Below are positions 26,160 through 35,664 of a stretch of 64,000 bases of DNA, piece after piece. The notes below the pieces were generated by a model. The model worked only from the letters and a program-made list of their open reading frames with translations. It did not search any database and had not been told where the DNA came from. The position numbers and the translations under genes were made by a program. The stretch covers positions 2,170,001 through 2,234,000 of the forward strand of contig NZ_CP042430.1 of the NCBI RefSeq assembly GCF_007970665.1, read 5' to 3'. The DNA comes from Baekduia soli. GTDB taxonomy: Bacteria; Actinomycetota; Thermoleophilia; Solirubrobacterales; Solirubrobacteraceae. Numbering within the stretch: the first letter of the stretch is position 1; each line of letters opens with the position of its first letter.

Positions 26160-27312
26160 CCCGTGAACTGCGACGGTCCGGTGCGCGGGTGGCGGACGGC
26201 GGCGGCGCACGCGCGGTAGCCGAGCCTCAGCGTCTTGGCGCGGGTGGCGTCCTTGAACGTGACGCGCGCGGTGACCTCGTGGCGGCCGGCGAGGGCCTGG
26301 ACCCACACGCGGAACGGCGAGCCCGAGCGGCTGGCGATGCGCCGGCCGTCCAGGCGGAAGACCACGCGGCGGATCTGGCGTCCGGTCACCGTGGCCGAGA
26401 AGCCCGCGGTGCAGGCGCTCGCCGGCGTGCCGGGGGCGCGTGTCGCGCGCCGCAGGGTCGCGGAGCCGTCGCGGGTCGCCCCGGTGGACCGGCTCTGGGG
26501 CGGCGGCCGGCCGGTCGTCGAGGACGGCAGGGAGCCCGAGTCCCCGGGGCGGTGCCGCCGGCGGGACCGGAGGGCGCCGGGGACGTGGGGGGCGTGGGCC
26601 GGCACCCGGAGTTGTCGAGCACGTTGTCGTCGAGGGTGACCGCTCCGGTGCGGGCGAGCGCGCGGCCGATCACCGACGCCTGGGTGTCCAGCGTGATGCT
26701 CGTGAGCGCCATGATGGTGCCCTTGAACGCCGTGGTCGTCCCGAGCGTGGCCGAGCTGCCGACCTGCCAGTAGACGTTGCACGGCGATCCGCCGTTGATC
26801 ATGACCACCGAGCTCGCCGAGGCCGTGGTGAGCGTGGATCCGATCTCGAAGACGAACTGCGCGTTGGGATCGCCGGCGGCGTCGAGCACCAAGGCGCCGG
26901 TGAGCTGCGCGGACGAGCTGAAGCGGTAGGCGCCGGCGGTGAGCGTGAGCCCGCCGAGGTCCTGGCCCGTCAGGTCGACCGGGGTGGGCTGCGCGGCCGC
27001 CGTGTCGTAGGCGACGGTCAGGTCCGACTGGGCCTGGGCGGCCACGGCGTCGTCGTCGTGCGTCGCGCCGTTGATCACCGCCGGCAGGCCGAAGCCGTTC
27101 AGAGCCGTCCCGGGGGAGACCCCGAGGTCGCCGTTGAGGACCGAGGGGCCCGTGTTGCTGGCGGCCGAGCCGGCCAGCACGACGAACGGCGACGAGGTCC
27201 CGAGCAGGACGGCCGAGGCCTGTGCGCCGGCCGGGACCATGGCGAACGCGGCGCCCACGGCCAGGGCGATGCCCGTCCGGCCGGCGCGGGTGAACTGGAT
27301 GGGACGTGACAC
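26156..27312 (-). pseudogene. DUF3494 (ice-binding-like) surface protein, frameshifted
   Basis: GTG 27312 is preceded by AGGGAGGA at six bases. Signal peptide GIALAVGAAFAMVPAGAQA, then the DUF3494 solenoid: SPFVVLAGSAASNTGPSVLN/GDLGVSPG, DLTGQDLGGLTLTAGAYRFSSSA, NAQFVFEIGSTLTTA, VYWQVGSSATLGTTTAFKGTI and GRALARTGAVTLDDN. After GCRPTPPTSPAPS the frame changes at CCCCGGGG (26542-26549). A C-terminal domain follows in another frame (ASACTAGFSATVTGRQIRRV, HEVTARVTFKDATRAKTLRL). DUF3494 proteins bind ice or act as surface adhesins. Coupling to an L,D-transpeptidase suggests a wall or envelope role. Confidence 0.8.
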
Positions 27313-27394
27313 TGGTGTCCTCCCTGAAGGACGAGCAGCCCCGGCGACGTTCCGTCGGACCGGCGCCGTGCGCTCGGGTGAGCGGTCGGCGCGG

Positions 27395-27485
27395 TGGCAC
27401 TCCTGCGGTAGCCCGGCGAACTCCGGCGGAGTCCCGTGGCTTTGCGAACTCGCCTCGCGGCGAGCGTGCCCGAATCGGGGGCCTG
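27395..27485 (-). promoter_or_regulatory. Candidate cyclic-di-GMP (GEMM-I type) riboswitch
   Basis: On the minus strand, GGGCAC is followed by a perfect hairpin CTCGCC-GCGA-GGCGAG with a GNRA loop (27449-27464). Then comes TTCGCAAAGCCACGGG (core CGCAAAGCC at 27438-27446), a second hairpin ACTCC-GCC-GGAGT, and CGCCGGGCTACCGCAGG (27402-27416). The order GNRA hairpin, GCAAAGCCACGGG, GCCGGGNTACC matches the GEMM-I aptamer. About 80 nt remain to the DUF3494 start for an expression platform. A GEMM-Ib (cGAMP) specificity cannot be excluded. Confidence 0.65.
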
Positions 27486-27837
27486 CTCTGGTGGTCCTCA
27501 TCGGATCGGCGCCTGCCCGCCGGAGCTTGACCGTGGCCCTCGTATCCCGATCATCCGTCCGCGGAGGCGGCGCGGAGCTCAAGGGGGTGCACCAGCCGGC
27601 CGCCCCGCGGCGCCAGCGCGACGAGCGCGCGGCGCGACGCTGGGAGGACGCCGTGGCCCACAGGCCGTCGGCGCCCCGCAGCATCCCGACGCGGGCGGCC
27701 AGGGAGGGCGGGCGGTAGCGGTTGCGGCTGATGAGGCGGGTGCCGGTCCCGGTCGGGACCGGCGCCCGCAGCACCCCGCGGTGCAGCGCCGCGAGGCCGA
27801 CGGCCGCCGCCGGCGAGGAGCAGCCGCGCGCGCACGA
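27486..27837. other. 352-nt stretch, possible gene remnant
   Basis: No intact gene. A minus-strand piece reading GTGTRLISRNRYRPPSLAARVG resembles the C-terminal part of SRPBCC/polyketide-cyclase-like proteins but has no matching start, so it may be a remnant. Confidence 0.25.
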
Positions 27838-28614
27838 TCAGCCCCGCCGCAGCTCGTGGACGACGTACGGGCTGTGGACGAGCAGCGCGCGGGGGTCCTC
27901 GTTGGCCGCGCGCAGGACGGCCGTCATCGCCTCCCGGAGCTCGTCCTGCACGCCGGCGGCCTGCACCGCGGCCCGCGTGGCCAGCGCCATCGGATGCTCC
28001 TGGCCGGCCGAGACGTAGGCCTCGGGCGACGCCGCTCGGATCGCGAGCTGTGCGGGCGTCGTCGACGCGAGCACGAGGCCGGCGCCGGCGGCCAGCGGCC
28101 CGGCGAACGCGGGGTCCGACCACGGCGCGCGCGGCGGCGGAGGCGCGCCCGTGACCCGGGCGACGATGCGCCCCATCGCGCCGAGCATCCCGTCGATCGG
28201 CCCGGCGGGCACCCATGCGGTCAGCAGCGCGCGGCCGCCCGGCCGCAGCAGGCGCGCGACCTCGCCGAGCGCCCGGGCGGGGTCGGAGGCGAAGATCACG
28301 CCGAAGACCGACAGGACGACGTCGGCCGTCGCGTCGGCGAGCGGCACGGCGAGCAGGTCGCCCTCGCGGAAGGCGGCCTGCAGGCCGCCGGCGGTCGCCC
28401 GCGCGCGTGCGACCTCGAGCAGGCGCGGCGCGGCATCGACGCCCACGACGCGCGCGCCGGCCGCGGCGGCCGCCAGCGCCGCGTTGCCGGTCCCGCACGC
28501 CAGGTCGACGACGTCCTCGCCCGGCGCGATCCGCGCCTGCGCGACCACCGCGTGCGCCACGGGCTCGAGCTCGGCGGCGGTGGTCTCGTACCGTCCTGCG
28601 CCCCAGTCGACCAT
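27838..28614 (-). CDS. Class I SAM-dependent methyltransferase
   Basis: A 258-residue methyltransferase. Motif I is VVDLACGTGNAALAAA, the acidic end of strand 2 is VVGVDAAPRLLEVAR, then FREGDLLAVPLADATADVVLSVFGVIF and VARLLRPGGRALLTAWVP. This is the UbiE/Methyltransf_11 pattern; the substrate is unknown. It follows the NTF2-like gene by nine bases on the same strand, so they are probably one operon. Confidence 0.88.
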   Translation of the reverse strand: MVDWGAGRYETTAAELEPVAHAVVAQARIAPGEDVVDLACGTGNAALAAAAAGARVVGVDAAPRLLEVARARATAGGLQAAFREGDLLAVPLADATADVVLSVFGVIFASDPARALGEVARLLRPGGRALLTAWVPAGPIDGMLGAMGRIVARVTGAPPPPRAPWSDPAFAGPLAAGAGLVLASTTPAQLAIRAASPEAYVSAGQEHPMALATRAAVQAAGVQDELREAMTAVLRAANEDPRALLVHSPYVVHELRRG

Positions 28615-28623
28615 GGCCCGGCC

Positions 28624-29052
28624 TCAGTCCCGGCCCGGCCTGACGCGCAGGTCGGCCTCGTCGATCTTTGCGTCGTTGATCGAGGCGAAGCGGCGGGCCA
28701 TGAGGCCGTCGGGCGCGAACTCCCACATCTCGTTGCCGTAGGAGCGCCACCACTGCCCGTCGGCGTCGCGGCTCTCGTACTCGAACCGCACCGCGATGCG
28801 GTCCTCGCCGAACGCCCACAGCTGCTTGCGCAGGCGGTAGTCGCGCTCGCGCTCCCACTTGCCGGCCAGGAACGCGCGGATCTCGGCGCGGCCGCGCAGG
28901 AACGTGTCGCGGTTGCGCCACTCGGAGTCCTCGGTGTAGGCGAGGGCGACGCGGTCGGGGTCGCGGGTGTTCCAGGCGTCCTCGGCCGCCTGGACCTTGG
29001 CCGCGGCGGTCTCGGCGGTGAACGGGGGACGGATGTCGGTCGGGCCCGGCAC
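28624..29052 (-). CDS. DUF1348 / NTF2-like family protein
   Basis: A 142-residue SnoaL/NTF2-fold protein: [75 protein letters not shown]-type core, and a final [11 protein letters not shown]1348 members are conserved single-domain proteins of unknown activity. First gene of a two-gene operon with the methyltransferase. Confidence 0.85.
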   Translation of the reverse strand: MPGPTDIRPPFTAETAAAKVQAAEDAWNTRDPDRVALAYTEDSEWRNRDTFLRGRAEIRAFLAGKWERERDYRLRKQLWAFGEDRIAVRFEYESRDADGQWWRSYGNEMWEFAPDGLMARRFASINDAKIDEADLRVRPGRD

Positions 29053-29115
29053 GGCGGCTCCTCTCGGTCGGGGCGGCGGCCCTCGCCGCCGCCGTGCACC
29101 GTCTATACCTCATGC

Positions 29116-29649
29116 ATGCCCACCGCCACCGGCCGCCTCGTGCTCGGCCCCGACACGGCCACGCTCTCGGTCCGGACCGGGCGCACGGGTGCCGCCGCCA
29201 AGGCGGGTCACGACCTCGTCATCGAGGTCACCGCCTGGGAGGGGACGCTCACGCTCGGCCAGACGCCCTCGGTGACCGTGACCGCGGACCCGCGCTCGCT
29301 GCACGTCCGCAGGGGTCATGGCGGGATGCAGCCCCTCGGCGACGACGACAAGGCCACCATCCGCAGGACGATCGGCAAGGAGGTCCTGCGGGGCGAGCCG
29401 ATCGCCTTCCGCTCCACCTCGGTCACCCCGGGAGAGCCCGGACACATGCACGTGGAGGGCGAGCTCGAGCTGGGCGGCCGCCGAGGTCCCATCGCGTTCG
29501 ATCTCGTGTTCGCCGACGGCCGGCTGACGGGGGGCGCGACCGTCACGCAGAGCGCCTGGGGCATCAAGCCCTACGCGACGCTCTTCGGCGCGCTGAAGGT
29601 CGCCGACGATGTCGAGGTCGTCCTCGAGGCCGGCCACCCGCTGCGCTGA
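29116..29649 (+). CDS. YceI-like family protein
   Basis: A 177-residue lipocalin-like YceI protein: TATGRLVLGPDTATLSVRTG, KAGHDLVIEVTAWEGTLTL, VTADPRSLHVRRG, a central VLRGEPIAFRSTSV, and GELELGGRRGPIAFDL with QSAWGIKPYATLFGALKVADDVEV at the end. YceI proteins bind polyisoprenoid lipids; no signal peptide is present here, so it may be cytoplasmic. ATG 29116 fits the fold; a second ATG four bases earlier is out of frame. Confidence 0.85.
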   Translation: MPTATGRLVLGPDTATLSVRTGRTGAAAKAGHDLVIEVTAWEGTLTLGQTPSVTVTADPRSLHVRRGHGGMQPLGDDDKATIRRTIGKEVLRGEPIAFRSTSVTPGEPGHMHVEGELELGGRRGPIAFDLVFADGRLTGGATVTQSAWGIKPYATLFGALKVADDVEVVLEAGHPLR

Positions 29650-29656
29650 GGGGCGC

Positions 29657-30652
29657 TCAGGTCCGCGGGCGCTCGCGCACGACCTCGCGCGCCGGCTTGT
29701 CGTCGCGCAGGCCCAGGAAGCGTGGGTGGCGCAGGCGCCCGGCGCGGGTCCACTCCGTGAAGGCCACCTGGGCGACGAGCTCGGGCGCCACCCAGCGCGC
29801 CGTCGACTCGCGGATCGCGCCCGCGTCGGCGAACGGCGGGTCGTCGCGGTGCAGGGCGCGCAGCCGGGCGCCCAGCGCGGCCAGCGTCGCCGCGTCGAAG
29901 CCCGTGCCGACCTTGCCGGCGTAGCGCAGCGCGCCGTCGTCGTAGTGCCCGAGCAGCAGCGCTCCGAAGTCGGTCCGCGAGCCCTTGGGCGCGGTGTAGC
30001 CGCCGATGACGAGCTCCTGGCCCTGCTCGCACTTGAGCTTGAGCCAGTCCCGGGAGCGCCGGTCGGTGTAGGTGCTGTCGGCGCGCTTGGCGACCAGGCC
30101 CTCCCAGCCCTTGCGGCAGGCCTCCGCGAAGTAGGCCTCCCCGTCGCCGTTGCGGTGCGCCGAGAACCGCAGCGCGCGGTCGTCGAAGCGCAGCGCGTCG
30201 CGCAGCAGGCGCTTGCGCGCGCGCAGCGGCAGCCGGCGCACGTCGTGGCCGTCGAGCCAGAGCACGTCGAAGATGTAGAAGAACACCGGGACCGCCGTGC
30301 GGCCGCGCCCGGCCAGCCGGGCGAAGCTCGTCTGCGCGCCGTCGAAGGCCACGATCTCGCCGTCGGCGGCGAACCGGCGCTGGGGCTGGCGCTCCAGCGC
30401 CTCGGCGATCTCGGGGTAGCGCCCGCCCAGCGGCAGGTCGTTGCGCGAGAGCAGCGTGACCGGGCCGCCGTCGCGGATCGCCACGCAGCGGACGCCGTCG
30501 AGCTTGCGCTCGAAGATCCAGCCGTCGTCGCTGAACGGCGCGTCGGTCAGCACGGCCTTCATGGCGCCGGCGCGGCGCGGTGCGGGAGCGGCGACGGCGA
30601 GCGCGCGCTCGCCGGGCGCGAGCGCCTCGAGCGGTGAGGCGGTGGCGGCCAT
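29657..30652 (-). CDS. ATP-dependent DNA ligase (LigC/LigD-ligase type)
   Basis: A 331-residue ligase. The adenylated lysine is in motif I, FERKLDGVRC. Other nucleotidyltransferase motifs are RFAADGEIVAFDG (motif III region), EGLVAKRADSTY (motif IV) and DWLKLKCEQGQELVIGGY (motif V). The C-terminal OB domain ends VAQVAFTEWTRAGRLRHPRFLGLRDDK, the signature of LigD-type ligases. No Ku or polymerase domain is attached. Likely role: strand joining in repair or end joining. Confidence 0.9.
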   Translation of the reverse strand: MAATASPLEALAPGERALAVAAPAPRRAGAMKAVLTDAPFSDDGWIFERKLDGVRCVAIRDGGPVTLLSRNDLPLGGRYPEIAEALERQPQRRFAADGEIVAFDGAQTSFARLAGRGRTAVPVFFYIFDVLWLDGHDVRRLPLRARKRLLRDALRFDDRALRFSAHRNGDGEAYFAEACRKGWEGLVAKRADSTYTDRRSRDWLKLKCEQGQELVIGGYTAPKGSRTDFGALLLGHYDDGALRYAGKVGTGFDAATLAALGARLRALHRDDPPFADAGAIRESTARWVAPELVAQVAFTEWTRAGRLRHPRFLGLRDDKPAREVVRERPRT

Positions 30653-30685
30653 GCGCCCGGATCGTACCCGTGCAGGCGCCCGGGC

Positions 30686-31483
30686 TCAGGCCGCGCTGCC
30701 CGCCAGCAGCCCGCCCAGCCGGAGCACGGCCCCGGCGTGGATCTGGCAGACACGGGAGTCCGAGAGCCCGAGGATCTCGCCGATCTCGCCCAGGGTCATG
30801 TCCTGGTGGTAGCGCAGGCCGAGCACGACCTGGTCGCGGCTCTCGAGTCCTTCCAGGGCCGTCGCGATCCGCTCGCGCTCGTCGCCGGCCAGCGCCCGCT
30901 GCTCGGGGTCGCTGCCGCCGTCGTCGGCGAGCTGATCGCCGAGGCTCGGTCGCGGGCCGTCGATCCCGGGGGCGCCCCACGGCTGGTCCAGTGCGATCAT
31001 CCTGGACTCGCCGATCCGCTGGAGGGCGTCGTCGAGCTCGTCCGGCGCGAGACCGAGCGAGGCGCCCAGCTCGACGTCGGTCGGCACGCGCTGAAGGCGG
31101 GTGGTCAGGGCCAGCAGCGCGGCGTCGATCTGCCGCGCCTCGGCGCGCACGGCGCGCGGCACCCAGTCCAGGGACCGCAGCGCGTCGATGATCGCCCCGC
31201 GGATGCGCAGGCCGGCGAAGGACTCGAAGCGCTGCCCCTGGGCGGGGTCGAAGCGCTCGACGGCCTCGATGAGCCCGCCGAGCCCGTAGGAGATGAGGTC
31301 GGCGACGTCGACGTGTGCGGGCATGCGGGCGGCGATCTTGCCGGCGGCGTACTTGACGATGGGCGCGTAGGCCAGGACGAGCTCGTCGCGCACGGTGCGC
31401 TCGCGCCCGTCGTGGTAGCGGCGCCAGTGCTCGGCGAGGACGATGGACGTCATGGGCTGCGTGGGCCGGCCGTCGGAGTGCAT
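30686..31483 (-). CDS. Sigma factor of the FliA/WhiG (sigma-28) group
   Basis: A 265-residue RNA polymerase sigma factor. Region 2: RDELVLAYAPIVKYAAGKIAARMP, DLISYGLGGLIEAVERFDP and FESFAGLRIRGAIIDALRSLDWVPR. Region 3: LQRVPTDVELGASLGLAPDEL. Region 4: LRYHQDMTLGEIGEILGLSDSRVCQIHAGAVLRL. This is the FliA/WhiG pattern; it may direct motility or developmental genes, none of which are in the window. ATG 31483 is taken because AAGG precedes it; ATG 31453 is the alternative. It is divergent from the PAS-EAL gene. Confidence 0.88.
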   Translation of the reverse strand: MHSDGRPTQPMTSIVLAEHWRRYHDGRERTVRDELVLAYAPIVKYAAGKIAARMPAHVDVADLISYGLGGLIEAVERFDPAQGQRFESFAGLRIRGAIIDALRSLDWVPRAVRAEARQIDAALLALTTRLQRVPTDVELGASLGLAPDELDDALQRIGESRMIALDQPWGAPGIDGPRPSLGDQLADDGGSDPEQRALAGDERERIATALEGLESRDQVVLGLRYHQDMTLGEIGEILGLSDSRVCQIHAGAVLRLGGLLAGSAA

Positions 31484-31780
31484 CGGGCACCGCCTTGGAG
31501 GTCGGCGCAGCCGATGGGCCGGCCGCGGCGGCCGGGCTGCGCGAGAGGAGGCGGTCGCCGCGGATGCGGGCGCCAGGAGGGGCGGCCTGCTGCGGCCGCT
31601 CACCAGGGGTGTCGGCCGATGGGGTCCCGGACTTGACCGCCGCCGGGGCCGGCCGCGCGCCGATCGCGTCAATCGCTCGGCATCGCTGAGCAATGCTGCC
31701 GGCCGTCCTACAGGTCCGGGCCCGCGATGTCGATGCAGGACGTCCAGGGCGCAACAGGACGACCTCCCCGAGGAGCTGGC

Positions 31781-34446
31781 GTGGCGACGATCCGAGGGAA
31801 CGAGCTCGAGGGGCCCACCCAGCCCGACACGTTCTGGGACCTGGCCTCCGACCTGTTCGCCGTCGCGGGCGCCGACGACCTGCTCACCGCGCTCAACCCG
31901 TCCTGGGAGCGCGTGCTGGGCTGGTCGCGCGTCGAGCTCATGAGCCGTCCGCTCACCGAGTTCCTGCATCCGGACGACGTCGCCGCCACAGCGGCGCGGA
32001 TGGCCCGCATCCGGGCCGCGGGCGACCGCATCGACGGCCTCGAGAACCGCTGGCGCTGCCGGGACGGGTCGCATCGGCTGCTGTCGTGGACCGGGCACAC
32101 CGACGGCCGGGTCTGGTCCGTCGTGGGCCGCGACATCACCGACCAGCAGCAGGAGCGCCTCCTCCTGCGCGAGGCCCACCGCGTCGCCGGCCTGACGGGC
32201 TGGGAGTGGCGGCTGGACAGCGACGACATCGTCCTCGCCGGCCCCGCAGGCGCCCTGCTCGGCGTGCCGCCGGCCGCCACGCCGCGCTACGCCGACCTGC
32301 TGGCGGCGATGCACCCCGACGACCGGCGCCGCGTCGGCGACGCGATGGCCGCCGTGCGTGCGGGGCGGGCCGACAGGCTCTCGCTCGAGCACCGGATGAT
32401 CGACGGCCGCGGCCGCGTCCTGTGGCTGGAGACGCACGGCCGGCTCGTCCGCGACGGCGCGGGCGCGCCCCTGCTCATCCGCGGCACCACGCAGGACGTC
32501 TCGCGCCGGGGGCCGTCGGGGAGGAGCTGCGCATCGCGCGCGACTTCTGGCAGACGACGCTGGACTCGCTGGCCGCCCACGTGGCCGTCATCGACGAGGC
32601 CGGCACGGTCGTGGCCGTCAACGCCGCGTGGCGGCGCTTCGGCGCCGAGGGCGGGGCGGGGGCCGGGGCCGACTGCCTCGGCCAGAACTACCTGCGAGCC
32701 TGCGACGCGGGGGCGCCCGATCCGTACGCCCTGCGCGCGGCCACCGGGCTGCGCGAGGTGCTCGCGGGGGCCCTCGAGCACTTCGCCATGGAGTACCCGG
32801 TCCACCACGGCGCCGTCCGGCGCTGGTTCGACGTCTGCGCCTCGCGGTTCTCGGGCGAGGGGCCCGTGCGCGTCGTCGTGTCCCACGCCGAGGTCACCGA
32901 GCGCATCGCCATGGAGGCCGAGGCGGGGACCCGGTCCGCGCTGCTGGACGAGATCGACGTCTCCGTGATCGCCACCGACGCCGCCGGCGTCGTCACGCAC
33001 TGGAACCGCGGCGCCGAGGCGCTGTACGGCTGGTCGCGCGTCGAGGCCACCGGCCGCCGCGTCGCCGAGCTCGTCGTCGGCGACCCCGCGCCGTCGCTCG
33101 GGCGCACCGGCCCCGAGCGCCGCCACACCGGCCGGCGCGAGGGCCGCTTCATCCTCAAGCGCCGGGACGGCTCGACCTTCCCGGCGCACGTGCGCGACAC
33201 CGTCCTGCGGGACGGGGCAGGGCGTGTCACGGCCATGATCGCCGTGTCGATCGACATCTCCTCCGAGATCGCGTCCGAGGCATCGCTGACCACGGCGCGC
33301 AACCACCTGCAGGCCGTCACGCACTCGATGGGCGAGGGCCTGTGCGCGCTGGACGGCGACGGGCGCGTGACGCTCATGAACCGCGCCGCCGAGCAGATGC
33401 TCGGCTGGTCCTCGGCGACGATGCTCGGGCGCCGGATGCACGACATCGTGCACCGTCACGCGGGACCTGGGGTCGGCCCGGACGGCTGCGGGCTCGCGCG
33501 CGCCCAGCGCGACGCGGTCACCGTGCGCGTCGACCAGGACGCGTTCCTGTGCCAGGACGGCTCGGCGCTCATGGTCAGCTGGACCTCGGCGCCGCTGCAG
33601 ACATCCGACGGCGTCACGGGCTTCGTGGTGGTCTTCTCCGACGCCACCCGGCGTGTCGCCGAGAAGGAGGACCTGCGCCGGGAGCTGAGCGCGCTGGCGT
33701 GGGTGGGCCGGGTCCAGGACGCGTTGCGCGAGGACCGCTTCGTGCTCTACGCCCAGCCCATCCTGGACCTGCGCACCGACGAGGTCGTCCAGCGCGAGCT
33801 GCTGCTGCGCCTGCGCGAGCCGGGCGGCGGCATCGTGGGCCCGGCGGCCTACCTGCAGATCGCCGAGCAGCGCGGGCTCATCGGCGACATCGACCGCTGG
33901 GTCATCCGCCAGGCCGCCGGGCTGGCGGCGCAGGGCCGGCCCGTGGAGCTCAACGTCTCGGGGTGCTCGCTGAGCGACCCGCGCCTCATCGCCCACATCG
34001 AGACCTGCCTGCGCGAGAGCGGGGCCGACCCGGCGCACATGGTCTTCGAGATCACCGAGACCGCCCTGGTCTCCGACCAGGCGGCCGCGCTGGACTTCGC
34101 CCAGCGCCTGCACGGCCTGGGCTGCAAGCTGGCGCTCGACGACTTCGGCACGGGCTACGGCGGCTTCACCTACCTCAAGCAGCTGCCCGTCGACTACCTC
34201 AAGATCGACATCGAGTTCGTCCGCGACCTGCCGACCAACGACGCCAGCCGCCACGTGGTGCAGGCCGAGGTCAACCTCGCCCGCAGCTTCGACCTCGAGA
34301 CGGTCGCCGAAGGGGTCGAGGACGCCGAGACCCTGGACCTGCTGCGCGAGCTCGGCGTCGACTTCGCGCAGGGATACCACATCGCCCGCCCCGCGCCCAT
34401 CGAGGCGCACGACGCCCACCATCTGATGACGGAGAGGCCCGCATGA
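31781..34446 (+). pseudogene. Multi-PAS EAL-domain protein (c-di-GMP phosphodiesterase), frameshifted
   Basis: GTG 31781 follows GAGGAG at five bases. About four PAS/PAC modules come first (FAVAGADDLLTALNPSWERVLG; VIDEAGTVVAVNAAWRRFG; VIATDAAGVVTHWNRGAEALYG; ALDGDGRVTLMNRAAEQMLG), then a C-terminal EAL domain. It has QRELLLRLRE in place of EAL/ELLxR, LNVSGCSL, VFEITETAL, LDDFGTGYGGFTYLK, LKIDIEFVRDL, VAEGVED and QGYHIARP, so the metal and catalytic residues look complete. No GGDEF domain. The frame changes at five G (32508-32512) between the second and third PAS modules, probably an indel error. Predicted membrane-free sensor that degrades c-di-GMP. Confidence 0.85.
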
Positions 34447-34964
34447 ACACCGACGCGCAACGGTCGCGCACACGCCAGCAGACCGCGCTCGACAAGGAGC
34501 AGGCCCTCGCGGACCTGGACCAGAGCATCGGCTACCGCGAGCAGGCGCTCGCCGACCGCGAGCAGAGCCGGCTCGACGCACAGCAGGCCGGGCTGGACGC
34601 GCAGCGCTCGCTGACCCCGGCCGCCGACTTGGACGGGCACGTCGCCCTCGAGCTGCGCCAGGCCGAGCTCACGCGTTCCCAGGATCGCCGCGACGGCCAC
34701 CAGGACCAGCTCGACGGCGGCCAGGACGGCCACGACCGCCGCCAGGACGCCCTCGAGCTCGAGCAGGACCAGATGGAGGAGGCCGGGTCGGCCTGGGCGC
34801 CGCTCGTCGAGACCGCCGAGACCACGACCCGTCGGCGCCACGACTCGGCGACCGAGCGGGCGCGCGCGGCGGCGGTGCGCGCCGAGGCCGCCCAGCACCG
34901 GGCCAAGGCCGCGCTGCGCCGCGCCCGGCGCGCGCGGGACGGAGCGCGGGACGCGCCGGGGTAG
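34443..34964 (+). CDS. Coiled-coil protein coupled to the EAL gene
   Basis: A 173-residue, very hydrophilic protein whose ATG overlaps the EAL stop (ATGA). It contains an 11-residue-type repeat: REQALADREQSRLDAQQAGLD, then RRDGHQDQLDGGQDGHDRRQD, and a long Arg/Ala helix (RARAAAVRAEAAQHRAKAALRR). A long coiled coil with no signal peptide or membrane span. Its coupling suggests it scaffolds or regulates the phosphodiesterase. Not recognised as a named family. Confidence 0.65.
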   Translation: MNTDAQRSRTRQQTALDKEQALADLDQSIGYREQALADREQSRLDAQQAGLDAQRSLTPAADLDGHVALELRQAELTRSQDRRDGHQDQLDGGQDGHDRRQDALELEQDQMEEAGSAWAPLVETAETTTRRRHDSATERARAAAVRAEAAQHRAKAALRRARRARDGARDAPG

Positions 34965-34973
34965 GTTCCCGGC

Positions 34974-35626
34974 ATGTCCATCATCATCGTCGGCGCCGGA
35001 CCCAACCTCGGACTGGCCGTCGCGCGGCGCTTCGGCCGCGAGGGGCTGGCCGTCGGCCTGGTCTCGCGCACGCAGGGCAGGCTCGACGACCTGGCCGCCG
35101 GCCTGGAGGCCGAGGGGATCCGGGCCCAGGGCGTCGCGGCCGACATCCGCGACGTCTCCGCGCTGGACGGCGCGATCCGCGCGCTGGCGGCCGAGCTCGG
35201 CCCGGTGCAGGTGCTCGAGTACTCGCCGCTGCCCGCCAAGGAGTTCATGAAGCCCATCCTTGAGACGACGGTCGACGATGTGCGCGGCCCGCTGGAGTTC
35301 AGCGTGCTCGGGGCGGTCGCCGCGACCCGCGCGGTGCTCGACCCGATGCGCGACGCCGGGCGCGGCACCATCCTGTTCACGACGGGCGGCGCCGCGATCA
35401 ACCCCTACCCGCTGCGCCCGGCGTCGGCATCTCGTTCGCCGGCGAGGTCGCCTACGCGCGGATGCTGCACGACGAGCTGGCCGGCAGCGGCATCCACGTC
35501 GCGCACACCGCCATCGCCGGGCGCATCGCGCCCGGGGGCGACCACGAGCCCGAGGACATCGCCGAGGTGCTCTGGCGCCATCACGCGCAGCGCGACGGCT
35601 TCCAGACGCGCATCGGCATCGACTGA
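34974..35626 (+). pseudogene. Short-chain dehydrogenase/reductase-like protein, frameshifted
   Basis: N-terminal NAD(P) site IIIVGAGPNLGLAVARRFGREG, then LVSRTQGRLDDLAA, AADIRDVSAL, and GTILFTTGGAAINPYPLRP in the first frame. The frame changes at about 35417-35425 and resumes with GISFAGEVAYARMLHDELA, VAHTAIAGRIAPGGD and a C-terminus at 35626. Usual SDR Tyr/Lys catalytic residues are not obvious, typical of atypical SDRs. TAGGTT (34962-34967) lies six bases before ATG 34974, so it probably has its own leaderless promoter. Confidence 0.75.
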
Positions 35627-35664
35627 CCCGCACGGCGCGCCCGCGTTGCGGATAGCGTCTCCCC

